Assembly (NCBI GenBank): GCA_028817435.1
Contig: JAPPPQ010000051.1
Span: forward strand, 1-64,000
Length of the DNA: 64,000 bases
Reading direction: 5' to 3'
DNA from: Deltaproteobacteria bacterium
GTDB taxonomy: Bacteria > Myxococcota_A > UBA9160 > UBA6930
In this document: one piece after another, positions 8,789 to 15,590 of the stretch
How the letters are laid out: every line of letters begins with the position of its first letter
Position numbering within the stretch: position 1 is the first letter of the stretch
Notes under the pieces: generated by a model
What the model saw: the letters and a program-made list of their open reading frames with translations, nothing else
Database searches by the model: none
What the model was told of the DNA's origin: nothing
Translations under genes and position numbers: made by a program

Positions 8789-9781
8789 TCAGGCCGCTGC
8801 GGGTTGCGAAGCGGCCCGGCGCAGGATGGCAAGGTAGCCGCCCGTTTCGATGCATCCGTTGTGGAGCGCGCCGCGCTGGCGCAGCAGCCGGTGCATGGCC
8901 GGCAGCCGGTAGTGCGGCACGGTCATCAGCAGGTGGTGTTCCAGGTGATAGTTCACGCGGTTGGGGCAAATGAGCAGCCGCTCCCAGGGGCGCGCCAGCG
9001 TGGTGCGCGTGTTGCGCAGCGGATCGTTGGCATTGGGGGTGAGCGCGTGTTCGGCAATGGCGCGGATGCGCGTAACCAGCGTGTTGGTGGTGAACCACGC
9101 CCCCGCCCACAGCAGGTAAAGCCAGCCGTGGCCGAGCCACACCAGGCCGCCCAGCAGCAGCGCGTTGGTTGCGGCAAAGCCAATGGCGTTGCGCCGCGCC
9201 CCCGCATTGCGCCAGTTGCCAAAGCTGCGCTGCCAGGCCGCGCGCGCAAACTTCAGCCCCGTGCGCCCCGAAAGATCGCGCGCAATTTTGCGCCACAGGC
9301 TGGCCCGGGTAATGGGAAAGGGCGTCGTGAGCACCAGGTCCGGATCTTCCGGCCCGCCGGTGTGCGCGTGGTGCTTCAGGTGATAGGGGCGGTAAAGGAT
9401 CGTATCGCTCCAGATGGGGTAGGCGCAGAGCCACTGCCCCACCAGGTCATTCCAGCGCCGCTTGCGCAGCAGGCTGCGGTGCGACGCCTCGTGCATAAGC
9501 ACCGCCATGCCGAGCTGCCGCGCGCCAATGACAAACAGCGCCGCCAGCACCGTCAGCGGGTTCGGCCACGCCGCCACCAGCGCGAAGCTCCCGAACACCA
9601 GCCCCCAGTTCACCGCCAGCGACCCCCACGAGCGCCAGTCCGACATCCGCAGCAGCCCCGCCACCTCCTCCCGAGACAACACCCCCGGCCACTCCACCGC
9701 CTGCCCCGCGCCCAAGCCGCCGCCCGCGCCCAGAGCGCCCACACCGCCCTCCGCGCCGCCGCCCGTCATCCCGTCGTTCAT
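8789..9781 (-). CDS. membrane fatty acid desaturase
   Basis: A 330-residue integral-membrane di-iron desaturase. The three His boxes are HEASH, HLKHH and, near the C-terminus, HLEHH, with hydrophobic segments between them (AVLMHEASH region, ALLLGGLVWLGHGWLYLLWAG). The family puts double bonds into acyl chains or related lipids. Regiospecificity cannot be read here. A Gly/Ala-rich N-terminal stretch of about 25 residues precedes the fold. The ATG at 9781 has GGAGG with good spacing. That Shine-Dalgarno lies in the loop of a 7-bp hairpin (TCGTTGC/GCAACGA, 9781-9803). The AT-rich island begins just upstream. Confidence 0.88.
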   Translation of the reverse strand: MNDGMTGGGAEGGVGALGAGGGLGAGQAVEWPGVLSREEVAGLLRMSDWRSWGSLAVNWGLVFGSFALVAAWPNPLTVLAALFVIGARQLGMAVLMHEASHRSLLRKRRWNDLVGQWLCAYPIWSDTILYRPYHLKHHAHTGGPEDPDLVLTTPFPITRASLWRKIARDLSGRTGLKFARAAWQRSFGNWRNAGARRNAIGFAATNALLLGGLVWLGHGWLYLLWAGAWFTTNTLVTRIRAIAEHALTPNANDPLRNTRTTLARPWERLLICPNRVNYHLEHHLLMTVPHYRLPAMHRLLRQRGALHNGCIETGGYLAILRRAASQPAAA

Positions 9782-9834
9782 CGTTGCCTCCTCCGAGCAA
9801 CGAGCATACAGCATTCTCTCTGAGCCGTCACCGC

Positions 9835-10410
9835 TTACCCCATGAGCCTAAAAAAGTCTCTGACTGTCAGCCGAAGTCTCACGATTTCGTCTTCCGATAG
9901 CAGGCAAGAATGGGCTATTGGCGATCTCAATTGATTTAGAATATTCACAATTTTCTGGAAAGCCCTTGGGTCAGAAAAAATCGGGGCAAAGCTCTCCCAA
10001 TTGCGCTTTACAATCTCGCCGAGTTCTCCAAAATTTATATAGTCGATCTCTTTCTCTGATCGGATAGACACACCCGCCTCTTTCTCTTTCTTCATATTGT
10101 TTTTTGCCCCATCTTGGACTGCCTCTGGAACGGACGTTTCCCACCATCGATCGCCTTTCTCCGCAATGAGAGTTTCCTCAATCCACACCCTGATCTGGCG
10201 CTCTAGGCAGTAAATCAGCTCGTAGTGTCGACTCATTTCGCGAGCCTCCTGCCGAAATCGGAGCTCGAATTGAAGGTAATCGTCTTCATCTGCGCTGATT
10301 ACCTGCTCTTTCAAGATCGTGATTCCCATTTGCTTTTCTAGGGTCTTAATCTCACTGTCAATGAGAATGGCGTGTATGCTGAACATCATGAATTCGGGAT
10401 ACTTGGTCAT
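9835..10410 (-). CDS. Swt1-type HEPN domain protein
   Basis: A 191-residue protein whose C-terminal two thirds match the Swt1-like HEPN family: YELIYCLERQIRVWIEETL, then WWETSVPEAVQDGAK, DYINFGELGEIV, and the closing LRSPIAHSCLLSEDEI. The R162-x4-H167 pair fits the Rx4-6H motif of HEPN ribonucleases, so RNA cleavage is plausible. The N-terminal 60 residues are predicted helical and unassigned. Its ATG lies 2 bases after the DUF5343 stop with GGAAG as ribosome site, so the two are surely co-translated. HEPN proteins often act as toxins or defence effectors. That role here is inference from context. Confidence 0.72.
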   Translation of the reverse strand: MTKYPEFMMFSIHAILIDSEIKTLEKQMGITILKEQVISADEDDYLQFELRFRQEAREMSRHYELIYCLERQIRVWIEETLIAEKGDRWWETSVPEAVQDGAKNNMKKEKEAGVSIRSEKEIDYINFGELGEIVKRNWESFAPIFSDPRAFQKIVNILNQLRSPIAHSCLLSEDEIVRLRLTVRDFFRLMG

Positions 10411-10412
10411 AT

Positions 10413-11030
10413 TTACTTCCCCGGCAAGTGCTTGAGGAGAGACTTGAAGATCGCGTCAAATACCTTCACGTCGCTGGTATTTGGCAAAACGAAATTGAAA
10501 TTGTAAGAGAGTCCCATTTTGAATTCGTGAGAGGTTTCTGCTGCCTCTTCGGTTGTCTCGCCTTCTGGTGTCGAATTTGTATTGACGATCTTTCCCTTCC
10601 GCTCGAAATCTGCTCCCTTCTTGAGAATTTGGAAAGTTTGGCTCACAAGCTGAACGACTCTGTCCTTCTTACTGCGCCCCGTGATCTCAACGATCAGCCC
10701 CTTGAATTTCTCTGGGTAGAGAGAGTAGGCTTTCTCGTTCCTTTCGAAGACATCCTTGTAGCCATGCCTTAGTGCATTGGCCATTGCAAGTCCAGAAGTG
10801 TCAGGGTTTCGGAACTGGTGATACTGTTCAGTTGGCGTGCCGGCGTTGTCCAAGAAATTGAGCTTTTTGGCGAGAGGGATAAACGCCATATAGTTCCCAC
10901 CTTTGAAATTCAACTTCTCCCTCAAGAAATCCTGTGTGAATTTCTCGGGGACGCGAGCATCCTTGATCTTTTCGAAGATCTTGGGCATGAGACTAGGGGA
11001 AGTCACATACGGGAGAGTCGTGTTGTCCAT
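10413..11030 (-). CDS. DUF5343 family protein
   Basis: A 205-residue protein that matches the DUF5343 pattern: LPYVTSPSLMPKIFEKIKDA, FTQDFLREKLNFKGGNYMAF, a TPTEQYHQFRNP block, then ALRHGYKDVFERN and FKGLIVEITG. The family has no settled function. The N-terminal part looks like a helix-turn-helix or winged-helix module. The last 50 residues are a variable tail. It is the first gene of a two-gene unit with the HEPN protein and has a strong promoter 90 bases upstream. It may be the partner, regulator or target-sensing subunit of the HEPN protein. Confidence 0.75.
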   Translation of the reverse strand: MDNTTLPYVTSPSLMPKIFEKIKDARVPEKFTQDFLREKLNFKGGNYMAFIPLAKKLNFLDNAGTPTEQYHQFRNPDTSGLAMANALRHGYKDVFERNEKAYSLYPEKFKGLIVEITGRSKKDRVVQLVSQTFQILKKGADFERKGKIVNTNSTPEGETTEEAAETSHEFKMGLSYNFNFVLPNTSDVKVFDAIFKSLLKHLPGK

Positions 11031-11119
11031 TGCCTGTTTATTCTCCGTAGCAGTGAATGGGCCTTATGCGTGCCGGAATTGTGCCCGCAAAAAGGGCTCC
11101 ACTCCTTAGAAGGGCACCC

Positions 11120-11148
11120 ATTATACAGCACCTCGTGCCCGAAGTCAA
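11120..11148 (-). promoter_or_regulatory. sigma-70 promoter for the DUF5343-HEPN unit
   Basis: On the minus strand TTGACT (11148-11143) and a perfect TATAAT (11125-11120) are separated by 17 bases, about 90 bases upstream of the DUF5343 start. This is the best consensus promoter in the window. The rest of the 11031-11327 gap holds no gene and no other element I can support. Confidence 0.75.
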
Positions 11149-11327
11149 CCCCCGTCCAAATGCCTTCGTAGCGGTAGTGGCCTGCGAGACAGCTACCCTA
11201 GGGGTAAGAGCGCCAGCAGTGGTGTTCGGTGGCTGGGTGGGAGATTTCGGGGCGGCGGAAGGAGGCTAGTCACCGAGGCTACCGATCGGAGTGGTGATGC
11301 GGTGAAGCTAATGAAGTGCATCCTGCC

Positions 11328-11936
11328 TCACAATTTTATGAATTTCGCCAAAAATTGCTTTCGCGCATAGAACGCCCTTGACACAGATCCGTGCCCTGGC
11401 CCTTTGGTTCTTGGCTGAATGTAAACTCCCATTTTTCCGGTTAGGGCATTGAAGCCTCGATTCTCAATCGTTTCCCTGATTTCGTTGTAATCCTTTTCCA
11501 CGGCGGTGTACAATTCTCCCTGCAGATTGAATTTCACAACACTGTGAACAACGGTCGGATCTTTAGCCGTATTGCCGACGATTCTTGCGACAATTACCAA
11601 TTTTCGCAGCTTTGCTAGCAGATGGCTGTCTTGGAAATCAGTCTCGCAGACATTGTGCGGGTCGATCATTGTGACAGCTATCGTTTCCTTGATAGACAAG
11701 TTACCATTCTTATTGCGCTTCAACGGCACGCTTTTCAATTCCCAAGATCCGAAATTTGGAGACCTCGACGAATTGAGAGGCAGCCCTAGGTGCCTCTCGA
11801 AGACGTGTCCAGCCCAGCCCTTATTGACTTTGCCAGAGGGTCCGGAAACGGAAACCCCATACTCTGCAGCCAAATCGTGAAGATTCCTTCCTCCGATGAG
11901 CGTTCGCAATTTCTGAATCGCTTCGTCTCGCTTCAT
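11328..11936 (-). CDS. MutH/Sau3AI-family type II restriction endonuclease (possibly inactive)
   Basis: A 202-residue protein of the MutH/Sau3AI nuclease fold, close to MutH in size. The catalytic region shows E47 (GHVFERHLG) and E66-L-K68 (GSWELKSVPLK). The position where the family carries the metal-binding Asp, just before FG, is N61 (SPNFG, codon AAT, one transition from GAT). If that alignment holds, cleavage may be lost or weak. Members cut or nick at GATC-type sites. The gene starts 2 bases after the methyltransferase stop with AGGAG as ribosome site, so it is the restriction half of a type II system. No mutS or mutL is nearby, which argues against mismatch repair. Confidence 0.8.
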   Translation of the reverse strand: MKRDEAIQKLRTLIGGRNLHDLAAEYGVSVSGPSGKVNKGWAGHVFERHLGLPLNSSRSPNFGSWELKSVPLKRNKNGNLSIKETIAVTMIDPHNVCETDFQDSHLLAKLRKLVIVARIVGNTAKDPTVVHSVVKFNLQGELYTAVEKDYNEIRETIENRGFNALTGKMGVYIQPRTKGPGHGSVSRAFYARKQFLAKFIKL

Positions 11937-11938
11937 TG

Positions 11939-12814
11939 TTAACTCCTAGCAGGAGGAAGCAGATCGTATTTCTCTCGGTTTTCCCGAACCCGATCTGCAG
12001 GGGAAGGCTTTTTCCAAAGCGGATCGTGGTCCTCTCGAATGTCCTGTATTCTCGGAATCGCCAGCTTCTTCAGGTATTCTTCTGAGGAATCGATTCCCAC
12101 GAATCTGCGATCATTTCGCAACGCCACAACGCCCGTGGTGGCGCTTCCGCAAAATGGATCAAGAACGAGAGCGTTCTTCCGGGTGCAGGCAAGGATGATT
12201 CTCTCCATCAGAGATTCGGGCTTTTGAGTCGGGTGCTTGCCGTGTTTCTTTTCTCCGTTTCTCGGAGTGCCGATCGCCCAAACGCTTCGCATTTGCCTGT
12301 TTGGCTTCTTAATGAAATCTCCATTCCAATCTCGGTCTCTGACGAGATTGTAATTGAAATAGTGCTTGGCCGTCTTGCTCTTTCTGGCCCAAATCAGTGT
12401 CTCGTGGCTTGCGGTGAACATTCGGCATGCCAAATTGGGAGCGGCATTGGGCTTGAACCAGCAAATGTCATTCACCGTGTGCCAGCCTTGCTTCTGCAGG
12501 GCAAAGCCACATGCGTAAATGGAATGGTAGGTCCCGGAAATCCACAGGGAGCCATTCGGTTTCAGAACGCGCCTGCAGGCTTGAATCCAGTTGTAGTGGA
12601 ATTCGAAATCCTCTTCCACGCCCCTGCTCTTGTCCCACTTTCCCTTATTGACACTCACCCTCTTTCCGGCGTGGCAGGTGAATCCTCCGTTTGAGAGATT
12701 GTAGGGAGGATCGGCGAATACGAGATCAATGCACTCGCCGGGTAGCATATTCAAAATCTCCACGGCATCGCCGTTGTAGATACGCAGCCCCTTTTCTGCG
12801 TAGTAGGCCTGCAC
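11939..12814 (-). CDS. DpnA-like beta-class DNA adenine-N6 methyltransferase
   Basis: A 291-residue SAM-dependent methyltransferase. Motif IV DPPYNLSNGG at 35-44 comes first and motif I DPFCGSATT lies near residue 218, which is the beta-class order. The segments VSVNKGKWDK, LKPNGSLWISGTYH, KPNAAPNLACR and HPTQKPESLMERII closely resemble M.DpnA, the second GATC methyltransferase of the DpnII system. GATC specificity is therefore the best guess. It starts at GTG 12814 behind GAGAGGGG and leads the restriction operon, so protection is made before the nuclease. Its promoter holds two GATC sites. Confidence 0.88.
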   Translation of the reverse strand: MQAYYAEKGLRIYNGDAVEILNMLPGECIDLVFADPPYNLSNGGFTCHAGKRVSVNKGKWDKSRGVEEDFEFHYNWIQACRRVLKPNGSLWISGTYHSIYACGFALQKQGWHTVNDICWFKPNAAPNLACRMFTASHETLIWARKSKTAKHYFNYNLVRDRDWNGDFIKKPNRQMRSVWAIGTPRNGEKKHGKHPTQKPESLMERIILACTRKNALVLDPFCGSATTGVVALRNDRRFVGIDSSEEYLKKLAIPRIQDIREDHDPLWKKPSPADRVRENREKYDLLPPARS

Positions 12815-12831
12815 TTTTGCCCCCCTCTCGT

Positions 12832-12844
12832 GGATCTGAGATCC
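12832..12844. promoter_or_regulatory. GATC-containing palindrome in the methyltransferase promoter
   Basis: GGATCT-G-AGATCC is a perfect 13-base palindrome with two GATC tetramers 6 bases apart. It lies 17 bases upstream of the methyltransferase GTG and overlaps the proposed -10 box. It could be an operator, or let the methyltransferase sense methylation at its own promoter. Confidence 0.5.
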
Positions 12845-12870
12845 TTACCTCCACTGCTTGCCGGCGTCAA
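12842..12870 (-). promoter_or_regulatory. candidate promoter of the restriction-modification operon
   Basis: On the minus strand TTGACG (12870-12865) lies 17 bases from TAAGGA (12847-12842). The -35 is good and the -10 is weak. No other candidate lies between the repeats at 12917 and the GTG at 12814. Confidence 0.45.
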
Positions 12871-12938
12871 GGCCCTTGCAAAGTGGCCGTTGGTTCACGC
12901 ATCGGCCCCGCGGGGAATCGGGGACAGGGCAAAAATAA

Positions 12939-12979
12939 CCCCGCCGGGGCCCTCCGTTAGGAGGGCAGGTCCGACGGGG
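12939..12979 (-). terminator. bipartite hairpin terminator, copy 1
   Basis: Read on the minus strand, an outer stem CCCCGTCGG/CCGGCGGGG encloses an inner stem GCCCTCC-TAAC-GGAGGGC and is followed by TTATTTTT. It is placed to end minus-strand transcripts leaving the ntrBC-thiE-nupC operon. Confidence 0.6.
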
Positions 12980-13075
12980 AGTAATTGGCGGGGATTGTTG
13001 AGGGATGGGGCCGGAATGTCAATAGGGGGAAGGTGAATGTTCCTTTTTGTCCAGGGATCGAGGGGCAGAAAAGTA

Positions 13076-13116
13076 CCCCGCCGGGGCCCTCCGTTAGGAA
13101 GGCAAGTCCGACGGGG
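13076..13116 (-). terminator. bipartite hairpin terminator, copy 2
   Basis: The same structure as copy 1, with one mismatch in the inner stem (GCCTTCC opposite GGAGGGC) and a poorer T-tract (TACTTTTC). It is the first of the two met by minus-strand transcription from nupC. Confidence 0.55.
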
Positions 13117-13178
13117 AGCAATTGAGGGGGATTATTGGGGGTGACGGGTGGGTTGTCAATAGGGGAGGGGGAATTTTT

Positions 13179-13468
13179 TCACAGCAGCAGGCCGGCCATG
13201 CAGCCGGTCATGAGGGTGGCGAGGGTGACGGCGGCGATGGAGCGGAGGCCGAGGCGGGCGATTTCGGGGCGGCGGGCGGGGACCAGGCTGCCGAGGCCGC
13301 CGATCAGGATGGCGATGGAGCCGAAGTTGGCGAAGCCGCAGACGAATACAACCCCCAGGGCAAAATGCGCCAGGGCATGCTGCGGCGGTCTGACGAGATG
13401 GCCCAGGCGATGGCGAGCATGGCCAGCAGGCCGAAGCCGGAGATGGCGCGCAGCCCTGCTTCGCTCAT
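13179..13468 (-). pseudogene. nupC: internally deleted, frameshifted concentrative nucleoside transporter
   Basis: The ATG at 13468 overlaps the thiE stop (ATGA) and opens a typical CNT N-terminus: [20 protein letters not shown], then [16 protein letters not shown]. Right after this, around 13345-13365, the sequence switches to the CNT C-terminus in another frame: [20 protein letters not shown], then [20 protein letters not shown], ending at 13179. About 40 codons from the start and 60 from the end remain. Roughly 300 central codons, with most membrane helices and the substrate site, are gone. The N-terminal frame stops at 13304. This is a dead remnant of a Na+/H+-nucleoside symporter once coupled to thiE. 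Confidence 0.85.
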
Positions 13469-14133
13469 GCCGCTGCTTCCCGCTGCGCCTGTTGCAGCGC
13501 GCGCAGCAGGCGCTGTGTTGCGGCGGCGGGATTGGCCGCGCCCGCCACCGCGGCAATGACGGCGACTCCGGCTGCGCCCGCGCGCAGGGCCTGCGCCGCG
13601 CCTTCTGCGCCGATGCCGCCAATGGCGATGAGCGGGCGGCCCGCTACTGCGCGCGCTGCTTCGCGCAGGCGCGAAAGTCCGCGCGCTTCGCGGACGCGCT
13701 TGGAGGTGCTCTCGAAGAGCGGGCCGAAGGCCACATAGTCCGCGCCTTCGGCGCAGGCGCGGCGCGCTTGTGCGAGGTCGTGGCTCGAGCGGCCAATGGC
13801 CAGCCGCGCGCGGGCTTCGGCGGGCAGCGCCGCGGGCGGCAGATCGGTTTGGCCGAGGTGCACGCCGTCTGCTTCGGCGAGCAGCGCCCAATCGAAGCGG
13901 TCGTTGACAATGAAGCGCAGCCCGGCGCACCGGGTCAGTTGGCGGATTTCGCGGGCCCAGGCCAGCGCCTGCGCGTCGCCGCTGTGCTTTGCGCGAAGCT
14001 GCACCACCTGCGCGCCGCCGGCACAGGCCGCCCGCGCTTGCTCCACCGGATTGCGGGGCCAGCGCGGATCGTCGTCGGCCAGCACATGCAGCCCGCCGAA
14101 GCGGCCGAAGCCGCCGGAGTTGCCGCCGCTCAC
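13465..14133 (-). CDS. thiE: thiamine-phosphate synthase
   Basis: ThiE joins HMP-PP and thiazole phosphate to make thiamine phosphate. The 222-residue TIM barrel shows [47 protein letters not shown] and [14 protein letters not shown], with the phosphate-binding IAIGGIGAE loop near the end. The GTG at 14133 overlaps the ntrC stop (GTGA), so it is coupled to the two-component genes. Its own stop overlaps the broken nupC start. The first 15 residues (Ser/Gly-rich) precede the fold and may be dispensable. Confidence 0.9.
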   Translation of the reverse strand: MSGGNSGGFGRFGGLHVLADDDPRWPRNPVEQARAACAGGAQVVQLRAKHSGDAQALAWAREIRQLTRCAGLRFIVNDRFDWALLAEADGVHLGQTDLPPAALPAEARARLAIGRSSHDLAQARRACAEGADYVAFGPLFESTSKRVREARGLSRLREAARAVAGRPLIAIGGIGAEGAAQALRAGAAGVAVIAAVAGAANPAAATQRLLRALQQAQREAAA

Positions 14134-15590
14134 TGCACTTCGCCCGCGCCGTTTGCGCCGCGCCGCGCGCCGGGCACGCCCAGTTCGCCGAGCTTCTTGT
14201 GCAGCGTGTTGCGGTTGATGCCGAGCAGCGCCGCGGCGCGCAACTGATTGCCGCCGGTGTGCGCCAGCGCCGCCTGAAAGAGCGGCCGCTCGAAGCGCGC
14301 CAGCAGTTCGCGGTAGAGCGAGCCGCCCGGCCCGCGCTCGCCGGATTCCAGCGCCGCGCGCACTTCGCGCACCAGCGCGCGCTCGAATTCTGCTTCCTCT
14401 TCGCGCTCTGCAGAGTCGAGGAAGTGAAAATCCTCGGGCGAGAGCATTTCGCCGCCGGCCAGCACCAGCGCGCGCTTGATGGCGTTCTCCAGCTCGCGGA
14501 CATTGCCCGGCCAATTGTGCGCGGCGAGCCGGGCCAGCGCGCGTTCGGAAAGCACGTGAGCGCCGCCGGTAAGTTCGCGGTCGTAGCGCGCCAAAAAGTG
14601 CAGGGCGAGCGGCTCCACATCTTCGCGGCGCTCGCGCAGCGGCGGCACGGTGATGGGCACCACATTCAGCCGGTAGAGCAGATCCTGGCGGAAGCCGCCC
14701 GCGGCCACCGCCTGGTCCAGGTCGCGGTGGGTGGCGGCGAGAATGCGCACATCCACGCTCTCGGGGCGGCGCCCGCCCACCGGAGTCAGTTCGCCGCTCT
14801 GCAGCACGCGCAGCAGTTTCGCCTGCAGCTCAATGGGCATATCGCCAATCTCGTCGAGAAACAGCGTCCCGCCGGAGGCTTCGCGGAAGCGCCCAGGCCG
14901 CGCCTCAACTGCGCCGGTGAAAGCGCCGCGCTCGTGGCCGAAGAGCTCGCTCTCCAGCAGTTCGCGGGGAATCGCCGCGGCGTTCACGGCCACAAAGGGC
15001 GCTTCGGCCCGGGTGGAGGCGAAGTGAATCGCGCGCGCGATCAATTCTTTGCCGGTGCCGCTTTCGCCGAAAATCAGCACCGGCACATCGCTGCGCGACA
15101 CGCGCCCCACGGTCTTGAAGACTTCCAGCATGGCGGGGCAAAAGCCCACCATGCGCTCTTTTGGCGCAGCGCCCGAAACTTCGCGGCGCAGCTCGCGCAC
15201 TTCGCGGGCCAGCGCCCGGGTGCGCAGCGCCTTTTCCACCAGCGGTGCAATTTGTCCGGTGGCGAAGGGCTTTACCAAATAGTCCAGTGCGCCGCGCTTC
15301 ATCGCCTCGACGGCATTCTCAAAAGTGTTCTGCGCGGTAATAATCACCACCGCCACATCGCTGCCCATGCCTTTCAGGTGGTCCAGCAATTCCAGCCCGC
15401 CGGCTCCCGGCATGCGAATGTCAAAGAAGGCAATGGCGAAATCGCCGCCGGCCAATTCGGCCAGCGCGGCGTCGCCGGAATCCACATCCACCACCTGGTG
15501 CCCCGCCGCTTCCAGGGTTTCGCGCAGCACGAAGCGAATGGAATGCTCGTCGTCGGCCACCAGCACCCGCGCTGCGCCCGGCGCGTTCAC
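14130..15590 (-). CDS. ntrC: NtrC-family sigma-54-dependent response regulator
   Basis: A 486-residue enhancer-binding activator. The receiver domain (VLVADDEHSIRF, phospho-acceptor Asp in FFDIRMPG, conserved Lys in VKPFATG) is followed by a AAA+ module with Walker A GESGTGKE and the sigma-54-contacting GAFTGA. It ends in a Fis-type helix-turn-helix (LRAAALLGINRNTLHKKLGE). It starts at GTG 15590, which overlaps the kinase stop (GTGA). The architecture and the soluble PAS kinase upstream match NtrB/NtrC nitrogen control. No glnA or glnB lies in the window, so another signal is possible. Confidence 0.85.
   Translation of the reverse strand: MNAPGAARVLVADDEHSIRFVLRETLEAAGHQVVDVDSGDAALAELAGGDFAIAFFDIRMPGAGGLELLDHLKGMGSDVAVVIITAQNTFENAVEAMKRGALDYLVKPFATGQIAPLVEKALRTRALAREVRELRREVSGAAPKERMVGFCPAMLEVFKTVGRVSRSDVPVLIFGESGTGKELIARAIHFASTRAEAPFVAVNAAAIPRELLESELFGHERGAFTGAVEARPGRFREASGGTLFLDEIGDMPIELQAKLLRVLQSGELTPVGGRRPESVDVRILAATHRDLDQAVAAGGFRQDLLYRLNVVPITVPPLRERREDVEPLALHFLARYDRELTGGAHVLSERALARLAAHNWPGNVRELENAIKRALVLAGGEMLSPEDFHFLDSAEREEEAEFERALVREVRAALESGERGPGGSLYRELLARFERPLFQAALAHTGGNQLRAAALLGINRNTLHKKLGELGVPGARRGANGAGEVQ

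Larger units (their letters stand above)
9835..12870 (-). other. AT-richer genomic island: HEPN/DUF5343 pair plus restriction-modification unit
   Basis: From about 9835 to 12870 the base composition drops to roughly balanced GC, unlike the very GC-rich flanks, and codons ending in A or T become common. All four genes run on the minus strand in two pairs. No integrase, transposase or clear flanking repeats are visible, so the transfer route is unknown. The composition, the gene content (defence-type families) and the scarred nupC gene at the right edge all point to horizontal acquisition between the desaturase gene and the thiE/nupC operon. Confidence 0.75.
12917..13167. repeat. two tandem, diverged copies of a ~115-bp element, period 137 bp
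   Basis: Copy 1 (about 12917-13030) and copy 2 (about 13054-13167) share their order of blocks: a purine-rich lead-in, the inverted repeat CCCCGCCGGGGCCCTCCGTTA, GTCCGACGGGGAG, a G-rich stretch and GTCAATAGGGG. Equivalent points are exactly 137 bases apart. Each copy holds a two-part hairpin. The repeats fill most of the gene-free stretch between the island and the nupC remnant (12815-13178). I see no open frame there. Confidence 0.8.

Noticed and set aside
11328..11936. MutH as part of methyl-directed mismatch repair
   Set aside because: No mutS or mutL nearby. The gene is coupled to a DpnA-like methyltransferase and lies in a foreign island, which fits restriction-modification better.
12939..13116. 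Repeated hairpins as a known riboswitch class
   Set aside because: They lie downstream of the minus-strand operon rather than before a gene start, and no riboswitch core motif that I know is visible.
12917..13167. Tandem repeat as a CRISPR array
   Set aside because: Only two copies, unit of 137 bases, diverged, with hairpin and T-tract. No short regular repeats, spacers or cas genes.
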